Origin: QHWT01 sp963755695
GTDB lineage: Bacteria; Acidobacteriota; Vicinamibacteria; Vicinamibacterales; 2-12-FULL-66-21
Assembly: GCA_963755695.1 (NCBI GenBank)
Contig: CAVWLB010000001.1
Location: forward strand, 930,001 to 994,000
Direction of reading: 5' to 3'
Length of the DNA: 64,000 bases
Shown here: piece by piece, positions 20,108-28,192 of the stretch
Numbering within the stretch: position 1 is the stretch's first letter
Layout of the letters: each line of letters begins with the position of its first letter
The notes under the pieces: generated by a model
The model's database searches: none
Told to the model about the DNA's origin: nothing
Seen by the model: only the letters and a program-made list of their open reading frames with translations
Translations under genes and position numbers: made by a program

Positions 20108-22378
20108 ATGCGCCTGGCTGTCGTGCTCGCCCTATCGACGCTCGTCAGCCCGGCCGGTCGCGCCACCGCCCAGTCGGCACTCTCCGGTGAACCGATTGCC
20201 ATTTCGCGCAGTTCCGGCAAGATCGCCATCGACGGCGATCTCGGGGACGAGGGCTGGCGCAACGCCAAGAAGATTGAGAAGTGGTACGAGGTCAATCCTG
20301 GCGACAACACCGAACCCAAGGTGAAGAACGTCGGCTATCTGACCTACGACGATCGATTCTTGTACGCGGGCTTTGAATTCGAGGACCCCGATCCGTCGGC
20401 GATCAAGGCCCCGTTCGCCGACCGCGACAACATTGGGAACGGCTACAACGACTACGGCGGCGTCTTCGTGGACAGCCGCAACAGCGGCCGCACCGCGACG
20501 CTCTTCGTCGTGACCCCCCGGAACATTCAGTACGACTCGGTGTTCGACGACGCGTCCAACGAGGATTCGGCGCCGGATTTCTTCTGGGACTCGGCGACCC
20601 GGATCAACGCTCACGGATGGACGCTCGAAATCCGGATTCCGTTCTCGTCGCTGCGTTACCGGAATGCCAATCCGCAGACCTGGGGCATCCTGCTCTATCG
20701 AAACTATCCGCGCGATCGGCACTTTCAGTTTTTCTCCGCGAAGCTCCCGCGCGGCGGCAACTGTCTCGTCTGCCGATCGAATACGCTGACCGGACTCGAG
20801 CATCTGCCTGGCGGCGGGCATCTGGTCGCGGCGCCGTACGTCAGCGCGAGCGAGCAGGCACAGCCACACCAGGACGTCGGCTCACCGCTGGTGTCGGAAC
20901 CGGTCAAGCCGCACATCGGCCTTGACGTCAAGTACACGCCCAACGCCGACAACGCGATCGACTTCGCGATCAATCCGGATTTTTCACAGATCGAATCGGA
21001 CACCGCGCAGATTTCGGCCAACGAGCGCTTTGCGTTGTTCTTTCCGGAGAAGCGTCCATTCTTTCTGGAAGGGTCAGATCTGTTCCAGACGCCAATCCAG
21101 GCCGTATATACGCGAACGATTACCAACCCGGACTGGGGTGGACGCATAACCGGCAAGACCGCCGGCCTCCGTTACACCGTGCTCCTCGCCCAGGATGCCG
21201 GAGGCGGCAGCGTGATCATCCCTGGCGCAAACGGTTCGGATCTCGCGACGCAGGAATTCGGATCGACTGACATGATTGTTCGTCTCAAGAAGGAGATTGG
21301 ACTGTCGTTCATTGGCATGCTCGCGACCGATCGCGAGGCGCATGAGAGCACGGATGCGGTGAACAGCGGCAAGGATAATGGCAACAACCGGGTCGTCGGT
21401 CCGGATTTCCAGTGGCGCCCCAACGGGAGTGACGCGGTGACCGGGCAGTGGCTGTACAGCTCCAGCCGAACGCCAAATCGTCCGGATCTGGCCGACGAGT
21501 GGACGGGACAGCATCTCAGTGGCCAGGCCGCGCACGTCCGCTGGGAACACAATTCGAAGCATGCCGACTGGTTCGGGTTCTATCAGGACGTTGGCAATGG
21601 CTTTCGAGCGGACAGCGGCTTCGTGCCTCAGGTCGGGTACCGGGAAGGGCTCGGCGGCGGCGGATGGACCGTGCGGCCGAAAGGATTCATCTCGCGGCAG
21701 CGGACGTTCTTGAACGTCGACTATCAGTACGACCGCAGCGGCGGCCTGATCTCCCGCAACCTGACCCCCGGCCTCGGCATGGATATTCCACGGGACGGCT
21801 TCCTGCAGTTCCGGTATCAGGACGAACAGGTGCGCGCCGGTGACGAGGTGTTCCCACGACGGCGGTTTGGCTATGTCGCGCAGTTCAGTCCGACGCGCTG
21901 GCTGTCGCAGGTTGGCCTCGACGGCCTGACCGGTGAGGAGATCGACTTCGACAACGTGCGCCCCGGTCACGGGTCGACCATCAATCTGAATGCCCGGCTC
22001 AATCCAACCCAGCATCTCGAGCTGGCGTTGCTCGAAAACCTGCGCTGGCTCAATGTCGACACCGCGACAGCGCGCGACCAGCGGCTGTTCACCGCGCGCG
22101 TCTCACGCGTGCGCTCGACCTACACGTTCACGTCGCGCCTGTTCGTCCGGGTGATCGCGCAATACGTATCCACCGATCGGGATCCCTCGCTCTACACAAC
22201 CGAAACTACGGCCCGTTCGGGAGAATTCACCTCTTCGATCCTGCTGTCTTACAAGGTGAACTGGCAATCGGTGATCTTCGTGGGCTACGGCAGCGCCCAC
22301 GAGTTGACCGACCAGAATCAGCTGGAGCCCTCGGACCGGCAGTTCTTCGTGAAGCTGTCGTATGCGTTCCAACGATAG
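20108..22378 (+). CDS. DUF5916 outer-membrane/secreted protein with CBM9-like N-terminal domain
   Basis: The start is the ATG at 20108, which opens a signal peptide (VVLALSTLVSPAGRATAQS). Residues about 30-230 resemble the CBM9-like domain found in DUF5916 proteins (IAIDGDLGDEGW, DRFLYAGFEFEDPDPSAI, GWTLEIRIPFSSLRY). The rest (NPDFSQIESD, RFALFFPEKRPFFLEGSDLF) is the DUF5916 part, predicted as an outer-membrane barrel ending in FVKLSYAFQR. The 756-residue length is usual. Such proteins often sit near nutrient-uptake genes and peptidases; carbohydrate binding at the surface is an inference from the domain. The frame is intact, in contrast to the nearby TonB receptors. Confidence 0.8.
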   Translation: MRLAVVLALSTLVSPAGRATAQSALSGEPIAISRSSGKIAIDGDLGDEGWRNAKKIEKWYEVNPGDNTEPKVKNVGYLTYDDRFLYAGFEFEDPDPSAIKAPFADRDNIGNGYNDYGGVFVDSRNSGRTATLFVVTPRNIQYDSVFDDASNEDSAPDFFWDSATRINAHGWTLEIRIPFSSLRYRNANPQTWGILLYRNYPRDRHFQFFSAKLPRGGNCLVCRSNTLTGLEHLPGGGHLVAAPYVSASEQAQPHQDVGSPLVSEPVKPHIGLDVKYTPNADNAIDFAINPDFSQIESDTAQISANERFALFFPEKRPFFLEGSDLFQTPIQAVYTRTITNPDWGGRITGKTAGLRYTVLLAQDAGGGSVIIPGANGSDLATQEFGSTDMIVRLKKEIGLSFIGMLATDREAHESTDAVNSGKDNGNNRVVGPDFQWRPNGSDAVTGQWLYSSSRTPNRPDLADEWTGQHLSGQAAHVRWEHNSKHADWFGFYQDVGNGFRADSGFVPQVGYREGLGGGGWTVRPKGFISRQRTFLNVDYQYDRSGGLISRNLTPGLGMDIPRDGFLQFRYQDEQVRAGDEVFPRRRFGYVAQFSPTRWLSQVGLDGLTGEEIDFDNVRPGHGSTINLNARLNPTQHLELALLENLRWLNVDTATARDQRLFTARVSRVRSTYTFTSRLFVRVIAQYVSTDRDPSLYTTETTARSGEFTSSILLSYKVNWQSVIFVGYGSAHELTDQNQLEPSDRQFFVKLSYAFQR

Positions 22379-22400
22379 AGCCCGGGTAGAATGGACCAAC

Positions 22401-22477
22401 GCGCCCGTAGCTCAGTTGGATAGAGCATCGGCCTTCTAAGCCGAGGGTCGCAGGTTCGAGTCCTGCCGGGCGCGCCA
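22401..22477 (+). tRNA. tRNA-Arg (anticodon TCT)
   Basis: A complete cloverleaf can be drawn: acceptor stem GCGCCCG with CGGGCGC, D-arm with AGCTCAGTTGGATAGAG, anticodon stem TCGGC/GCCGA with loop CTTCTAA (anticodon TCT), and T-arm GCAGGTTCGAGTCCTGC. The CCA end is encoded (22475-22477). It reads AGA codons. It lies 22 bp after the DUF5916 stop codon. Confidence 0.95.
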
Positions 22478-22558
22478 ACCTTACTTGGTCTATTCCGGGT
22501 ACATGGGTGACAGCGCGCTGACGCCCGGGGTCTCCCTCCCTCTTCGAACGGGCAGCTG

Positions 22559-23248
22559 TCACGTCATCGCAAAGGACGCGCAAAAGCCGACGACGGTCCA
22601 CAATCCCGCGCCCTTGGCGCGCTCGTGTGCGAACGGAATCAACGAATTCGACAGCATGGCCAGGATGCCCCCGGCGGCAAAGGCAGCCATCCTGGAACCA
22701 TTCACCCTCGACACGGCTGTCCCGGCCGCAAATCCGGCGACTGCGGCGATGCCGCAGGCCAGGATGACCCGGCACCAGAGCGCGGCCACCCGGCGCCAGC
22801 TCCATCCCGTCGCCGACAGGTCGGCCGACGGCGCGACCGCCTGGGGAATGTTCGAAACGAACACCGCGCCGATGAAGGCCGCGCTCACCGGCTCACCGCT
22901 GGCCAGCTGAATGCCGAAGATGATCGATTCGGGGACACCGTCCACGATAGACCCGATCACGATCCCGAGCGCGCCGGCGGCGCCCTCGCTTCCGAATTTC
23001 TCGTCCACGTAGTGCTCCGCGGCGACGAAGACGGCGGCGCCGAGCATCGCCCACAGCGAGCTCTGGATCAGCTGCAGGGTATGCGCTTCGGGGAGCAGAT
23101 CGCGGGCTACGGCGGCGATCAGCGCGCCTGCGCCGAACCCGGCCAGCGCCCCAACCACGCGCTTCGGCACCGCGATGAGAAACACCGCGAGACCGCTCAG
23201 CACCAACGAGAGCTGACTCAAAGCACCAAGAGCGAATGCATGCAGCAT
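22559..23248 (-). CDS. ZIP-family-like metal transporter
   Basis: The 229-residue protein is almost entirely hydrophobic with about seven to eight predicted membrane helices. A central helix carries DGVPESIIFGIQLA, which corresponds to the metal-binding HNxPEG helix of ZIP transporters, with Asp in place of the usual His. A second polar helix (FVSNIPQAVAPS) fits the following ZIP helix. ZIP proteins move Zn or other divalent cations into the cytoplasm. The substitution at the metal site makes substrate and activity uncertain. It is transcribed away from the tRNA and is monocistronic as far as visible. Confidence 0.7.
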   Translation of the reverse strand: MLHAFALGALSQLSLVLSGLAVFLIAVPKRVVGALAGFGAGALIAAVARDLLPEAHTLQLIQSSLWAMLGAAVFVAAEHYVDEKFGSEGAAGALGIVIGSIVDGVPESIIFGIQLASGEPVSAAFIGAVFVSNIPQAVAPSADLSATGWSWRRVAALWCRVILACGIAAVAGFAAGTAVSRVNGSRMAAFAAGGILAMLSNSLIPFAHERAKGAGLWTVVGFCASFAMT

Positions 23249-23474
23249 GGGCAGCTCCTCGAGGTACCGCTTAACTCACTTCTCTGCATCCATGCATATG
23301 GAATTCCGTCCGGGTTGTTTTGAACTCCGACCCGGGTCAGCGTTTCCCCGGTCACGACGTCAACCGCATCATCGAGTCGCCGTCGCGTCAGCGGCGCGGT
23401 TACTGTTCGCCCTCAGTGGGCCAGGACGGGATTTCGTGGCCGGTTGCAGTTGGCGCTCTTTCGAGAGACTCCAA

Positions 23475-25653
23475 TTATTGAAGCGGCACGATCGTCAGCT
23501 CGCTGCTGGAGTCGCTGTCCGGGTACGACCGCGCGAGGTCCGGAAGATGTTCGAGCCACCAGCTCTCGGCGCGCTCGGGAGTCCACTGAGGACTTAGCGA
23601 CACCTCGCCAAGCTCGCGCCACAGCTCGAGCGCCGACGATGGTCGCCGTTCCGGCGCTTTCTCGAGGCAGGTCAGGACGATTTGCTCGAGACGATCAGGA
23701 ATGCGACGACCGGAAATCTTCGACGGGGCCTCAGGAGGCGTCCGGGCATGATGGATCATCACAGTCATCGGCTCGCCTGTGAACACGGTCCGGCCGGTCA
23801 GCATCCAATACGCCACGCAACCGAGCGAGTAAAGGTCTGAACGCTCGTCCCCAGCCTCGCCCAGGACGCGCTCGGGAGGCATATAACCGGGCGTCCCCGT
23901 CAGAGTCCCGTCTGTCGTGAGCTGTGCGGCGCCTCTATCGAGGGACTTGACGAGTCCGAAGTCGAGGACCTTCACGACGTCGAAATCGAGACCCAGCCGG
24001 CAGAGAAACAGGTTGTGCGGCTTGATGTCGCGGTGGAGAACTCCTACGGCATGCGCCTCAGCGAGAGAGCGGCAGGCCTGACGCAGCACAGCAACCGCGC
24101 GCTCCGCTGGGACTGGCCCGAAACGCTCGACCAGTGAGGCGACGTCCATGCCGGTGAGCAGCTCCATGACGAAGTAAAAGCTGCCCGTCTCGCTGACACC
24201 AAAATCATACAGCCGCACCGTGTTCGGCGAACTCAATCGCGCGATGGTTCGAGCTTCGAGACGGAAACGCTCGGTCGCCACCTCTCGCCTACTCTCGCCA
24301 AGCAATTCGGGCCTGATCAACTTGATCGCACATGGACGCGCCAGCAGGTGGTGCCGGGCGCGCCATACTTCTCCCATCCCCCCCTCGCCCAGCTTCTCCA
24401 TCAGACGGTAGTGCCCAAGCGGCAGGCCCTCGTCGAGAAGAGCCGCGTCAATCTCGAGCACGGGCTCCCGTGCGGAGGTCACCGCGCGCTCAATAAGACT
24501 CTGTAGCTCGCCGACGTCGCCGGGCCAGCGGTACTTGCGCAGCCGCTTGGTCGATTGTTCGGAGATCGTTTCGACGACGGCGCCAATCCGCCGAGCGTGC
24601 TGGCGCAAGAAAAAGAGCGCAATCTCCGAGACGTCTTCAGCGCGCTCTGCGAGCGACGGCACTCGCAACTGTCTGCGTTCGAGTAGTGCCAGCAGCTTCG
24701 AATCGAAGCCGCTCGCCGTCGCGAGCGGCGCCGAAGATGTACGCAACGACGCGAACGTCGGGCACCGCGGGCTGGCCGCGTTCGCGCGAGGCCTCGATGT
24801 CTTCTATTACTTCGGCCAATCGTCTCTGCATGTCGCCAGGCAGACGCTGGATTTCTTCAAGGTAGAGCGTGCCTGGAGTCGCCAGCTCCAGCAGGCTGAG
24901 GCGCGACCCTGCCCCCGGCTGTGAGGCTGTGACCGGTGGGCTGAGGATCCCGGGATCCTGCCCGCTCGGCAGCATCGCGCAGTTGACGTGGATAAAGGCG
25001 TGACTGCTGCGCGGCGAGGCGTGGTGAATGGCACGGGCGGCCGCCTCGTGCCCCGCGCCGTGCGGACCAGTCAGCAGCACTGGTTCTGCGTCGGCGGCGT
25101 ATCGGCCGATAGATTCTCGCAGTGCTCGAACCGCGGGGCTGTCGCCAAGGAGCGGACCTTCGACGCGGCGCCTCGCGTCCGTGCGAAGCTCTTGCGCCAC
25201 CGCCAGTTCGCGCGCCAGTTCGGCGTTCCTCGTCTCGAGTTGGCGCCGCAAACGTTGCAGGGTCAAGTGCGTGTTGACGCGCGCCACCACTTCGTCACGT
25301 TGAAACGGCTTCGACACGAAGTCGACGGCGCCTACTTCGAGCCCGCGCACCTTGTCCTTCGTTTCGTCCAGGGACGATAGAAAGATCACCGCAGCCTCGC
25401 GGGTTTCAGGATCCGCCTTGAGCCGCCGGCACGTCTCGTAGCCATCGATCCCGGGCATCACGATGTCCAGCAAGATCAACAGCGGATGTACGCGGCGCGC
25501 CACTTCGATGGCGCTCTCGCCGCTGCGGCTGAAGAACAGCCGGTAGCCTCGGCCGTCGAGCGTGCGGTGCAAGACGTCAAGGTTGGTCGCGTCATCGTCA
25601 ACCAACAAGATGCGGTCGGCATCGTCGGCGGTCGCGGCAGGGGTCATATTCAT
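23475..25653 (-). CDS. Receiver - degenerate NtrC-type AAA+ - Hanks-type Ser/Thr kinase fusion (one frameshift)
   Basis: One extra base near 24741 splits this gene. Removing it restores DVRVVATSSAPL and a single 725-residue protein. Residues 15-128 are a receiver with acidic pocket Asp19-21, phosphoacceptor Asp63, Ser93 and Lys115. Residues about 165-410 follow the NtrC AAA+ plan up to YRWPGDVGELQSLIERA, but Walker A is GPHGAGHE (no Lys), Walker B is LYLEE, and the GAFTGA loop is missing, so sigma-54 activation is unlikely. Residues 418-690 are a complete kinase: GEGGMGEV (422-428), Lys444, HRDIKPHN (540 on), DFG (564-566), GTPGYMPPE. There is no DNA-binding domain. It follows the transporter gene by 11 bp. 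Confidence 0.82.
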
Positions 25654-25664
25654 CCGGCCTCTCG

Positions 25665-27776
25665 TCAGGGTTCCTCAGCGGCGGCGTCGAGCTGGCGCCG
25701 CAATTCGTCAAGACTCACCGTCATCGTCGCGCCGGCTCGAATCAGGTCTGCTCGCACTTCCGTTGCGGAACGCCGGCGAGCGGGCGCGGAACCTGTCGCA
25801 GCGAGCGACGGTTTGAAAGCGGCGAACGTGCGCGGTGGCAGCACAGTCTCGAGGTACTCGAGGGCTGTGCCCCGCACATATGCATCTTCAGTGGTGAACG
25901 CGCGGGCGGCGATCCGCACTGGCTCCCGGTCCAGGGCAAGAGCGAGAAGATTGAAGACGTGCTCTCGGACCAGGTGCGTCTGGCCGCCATCACTGAGCTC
26001 TCGTTCGACGAGTGGTAGAGCGGCCGGGAACGGCTCCAGGAGTTCCGGGTGCTCGTCGGTGAGTGCCAGCAGCGCGCGCCCGCAGCGGAGCCGGATCTCA
26101 AAGTCGAATGCCTCGAGGGCCGTCAAAAGGCCGTCCCGCGCGATCGCCGAGGGACAGGACTTGAGCGCAAGCGGCAACCGGCGACGTATCACGTCAGGGG
26201 TGCTCGGATCGAGCAGGACCGACACCATTTCCCCTGCCGCTCGCGCGCCGAACATTCGCGAGTGTCGAGGCGACCATGCGCACCACGTCGTCTCTCGCCA
26301 AGAGCTGCACGAGGGCGCCAATGATTAACGGATCGTGGGGCGGGTCGCGCAATGCCGCGCGAATTCGAAAGAGGTCTCCCGAACGGAACTCAACGATTGC
26401 CGCGACCGTCCGGTCTGGGGCGGAGACGGTCGTCCGTGCCGGGCCGGGAGTACCAAGCGCGCGCAGAACCGATGCCCGATCGAGACCAGCCATGCTTCCT
26501 GCGACCGTAAAGTCGGACATCGAGGTACTCGACTGCCTCTGCGAAGTCCTCGCCTTGGCGCCGCAACCCTCCTTCCAGCGCGCTCACGTAACCCGCTCGG
26601 AGGCGGCGCGCGACGAAGAATTCGCCAGCCGCCACAACTGCTGCGGCGAGATTCACCGACGCATACGGATGCAACGGCGCGAGGCCTACCAGCAGCAGGA
26701 TCAGCATTGCCCCGGCGCCCTTTCCAGCGCAATCACACGCGACGTCGATGAGGGACTTGGCCGAGCGTTTGGTCGCCTCCGCTAATGGCGTGTAGAGGAG
26801 CTCGTAACCCGCGCGGAACACTGAGTTGCGCACGGCGACGTCGAGTGCGCGGGGAAGAATGCCGCGCCAGGGAGACGGTAATGCAAACCCGAGCAGGCCG
26901 GCTGCCCCCACCAGGGCTGGGTGGATGGCCACCGAGCCTCCGAGACCCAGATACCCGAGCGCGAGACGCCCGAGGGAGGCCTGCATGAGACACTGCAGCC
27001 AGGGCGGTCCCGGAGTAAAACAGTCCGAAGAAGCGCACCAGCTGCGGACCCTTTCCGAAATAGGCGACCGCCTCGGCCTTGAGAAGATAGTCTACGAGCG
27101 CCGCCAGCATCGCTGCCATGGCAATGACGAGCGCCATGTCTCGCAGCATCGGTTGCCGTCGGAACTGGCTCCACGCCCCGGCGCGATCCGGCTTGTCCGC
27201 GACACGGGGCCGGCTGACCGGCGCTCCTCTTCCGACGGTCCGGGTGCCGATGACACAGACTGCACCGACAAGGCCTAGTATCGGAAGAAGCGTGCCCGGA
27301 GGGAGAAGGGCGGCAACGCGCTCAGCACTCACGCCGCCGACCAAGCCGCCGAACGTAGCCGCCCCTGCCACACGCGACATCAGTGACTTCGCCGAATGAG
27401 GGTCGAAGCGTTCGTTGAGCAGGGACCAGTAGGCGGAGATCGCAATCGCTCCCAGCACGGTGGAGTGCAGGTAAAGGAGGACGGCCGCTGCGCGCGGCTG
27501 CCAGCCGAGAACCACCCACTCCACCACGAACAGCGCCGCGTTCGCGGCAAAGAGCGCGGGAGCAACCCGCACCGGGCCGAGCCGAGCAAGCAACCGTCCC
27601 GATAGCTGTGCTGCGACTATCGCGAGGACAGCCGCACCGCCCATGAAATAGGGAAAGGTTTGAACCGAGAAGAAGGAGAGGAAGAGCCCATCGCGCATGG
27701 CGTTGGCCCCGACCTGCTGCGCAATGATCGCCGCTGCGGTCAGCGGTGCGGCCACTTGCGCCTCTGACTCGGTCAC
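25665..27776 (-). CDS. NTT/MFS-like membrane protein with C-terminal HEAT repeats (three frameshifts)
   Basis: The start is a GTG at 27776 overlapping the stop of a small upstream ORF. The N-terminal 400 or so residues form about 12 membrane helices of the ATP/ADP-exchange (NTT)-like MFS type (ANAMRDGLFLSFFSVQTFPY, SAYWSLLNERFDPHSAK). The last 250 or so residues are helical HEAT-like repeats (DPSTPDVIRRRLPLAL, REHVFNLLALALDREPVRI). Three +1 shifts, near 26990, 26520 and 26255, interrupt the frame, and each time the family sequence continues at once in the next frame. NTT-HEAT proteins are common in Acidobacteria and related phyla; the substrate is unknown. It is probably co-transcribed with the kinase gene 11 bp downstream. 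Confidence 0.72.
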
Positions 27777-27865
27777 GAAACCTCACTACCGATCTGGATG
27801 CCAAACACCAGTAGTGCCACGAGCGGGACCGCCAGCAGAACCAGTAGTCGCTTAGCGATTGTCAT
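27773..27865 (-). CDS. 30-residue single-helix membrane peptide
   Basis: A short frame encodes one strongly hydrophobic helix after a basic N-terminus (MTIAKRLLVLLAVPLVALLV). Its TGA overlaps the GTG start of the NTT-HEAT gene (GTGA), an arrangement typical of translational coupling. It resembles the first transmembrane segment of a sensor kinase, so it could be a truncated remnant or a genuine leader peptide. No other domain is present. Confidence 0.4.
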   Translation of the reverse strand: MTIAKRLLVLLAVPLVALLVFGIQIGSEVS

Positions 27866-28192
27866 GGTGGCTCTCGTCGGTACGAGATTGGAAATAGAGC
27901 CACATATGCGAGCCCTGCGCCAACATGGGTGGCCGCAGGATTGCGAATAACGTGCATCAAGACAGACGTTTACCGAGTGAAACCCGGCGAATGCCGCGAA
28001 TTCGTGATCTCCGGCTTTCGGAGTGCCTCCGGAATGCCGTGGGCAGGACTGGACTGCCGATTCAAACGACGTCTCCACGGAGGGTCAGGAGATTCGGGAG
28101 TTGACCTCACCCGACGCTGCGACGCTCAGTCGTTTTTGCGAGGGGACCGGTAACGACTACATTGCCACTGCCGGTCCTGGAGGAAGCAAGTC
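27866..28192. other. Divergent intergenic region
   Basis: This 327-bp gap separates the minus-strand signalling operon from the plus-strand glucosidase gene and must hold both promoters. Its composition is less GC-rich than the flanking genes. The only site I can name is a purine-rich ribosome site (ggaggaag) just before the glucosidase ATG. No repeat, RNA or further ORF is convincing. Confidence 0.5.

Noticed and set aside
24637..25653. Stand-alone response regulator with a separate kinase gene downstream
   Set aside because: The AAA+ domain is cut exactly in its conserved DVRVVA strand and continues one frame away, so a single fused gene with one extra base is more likely.
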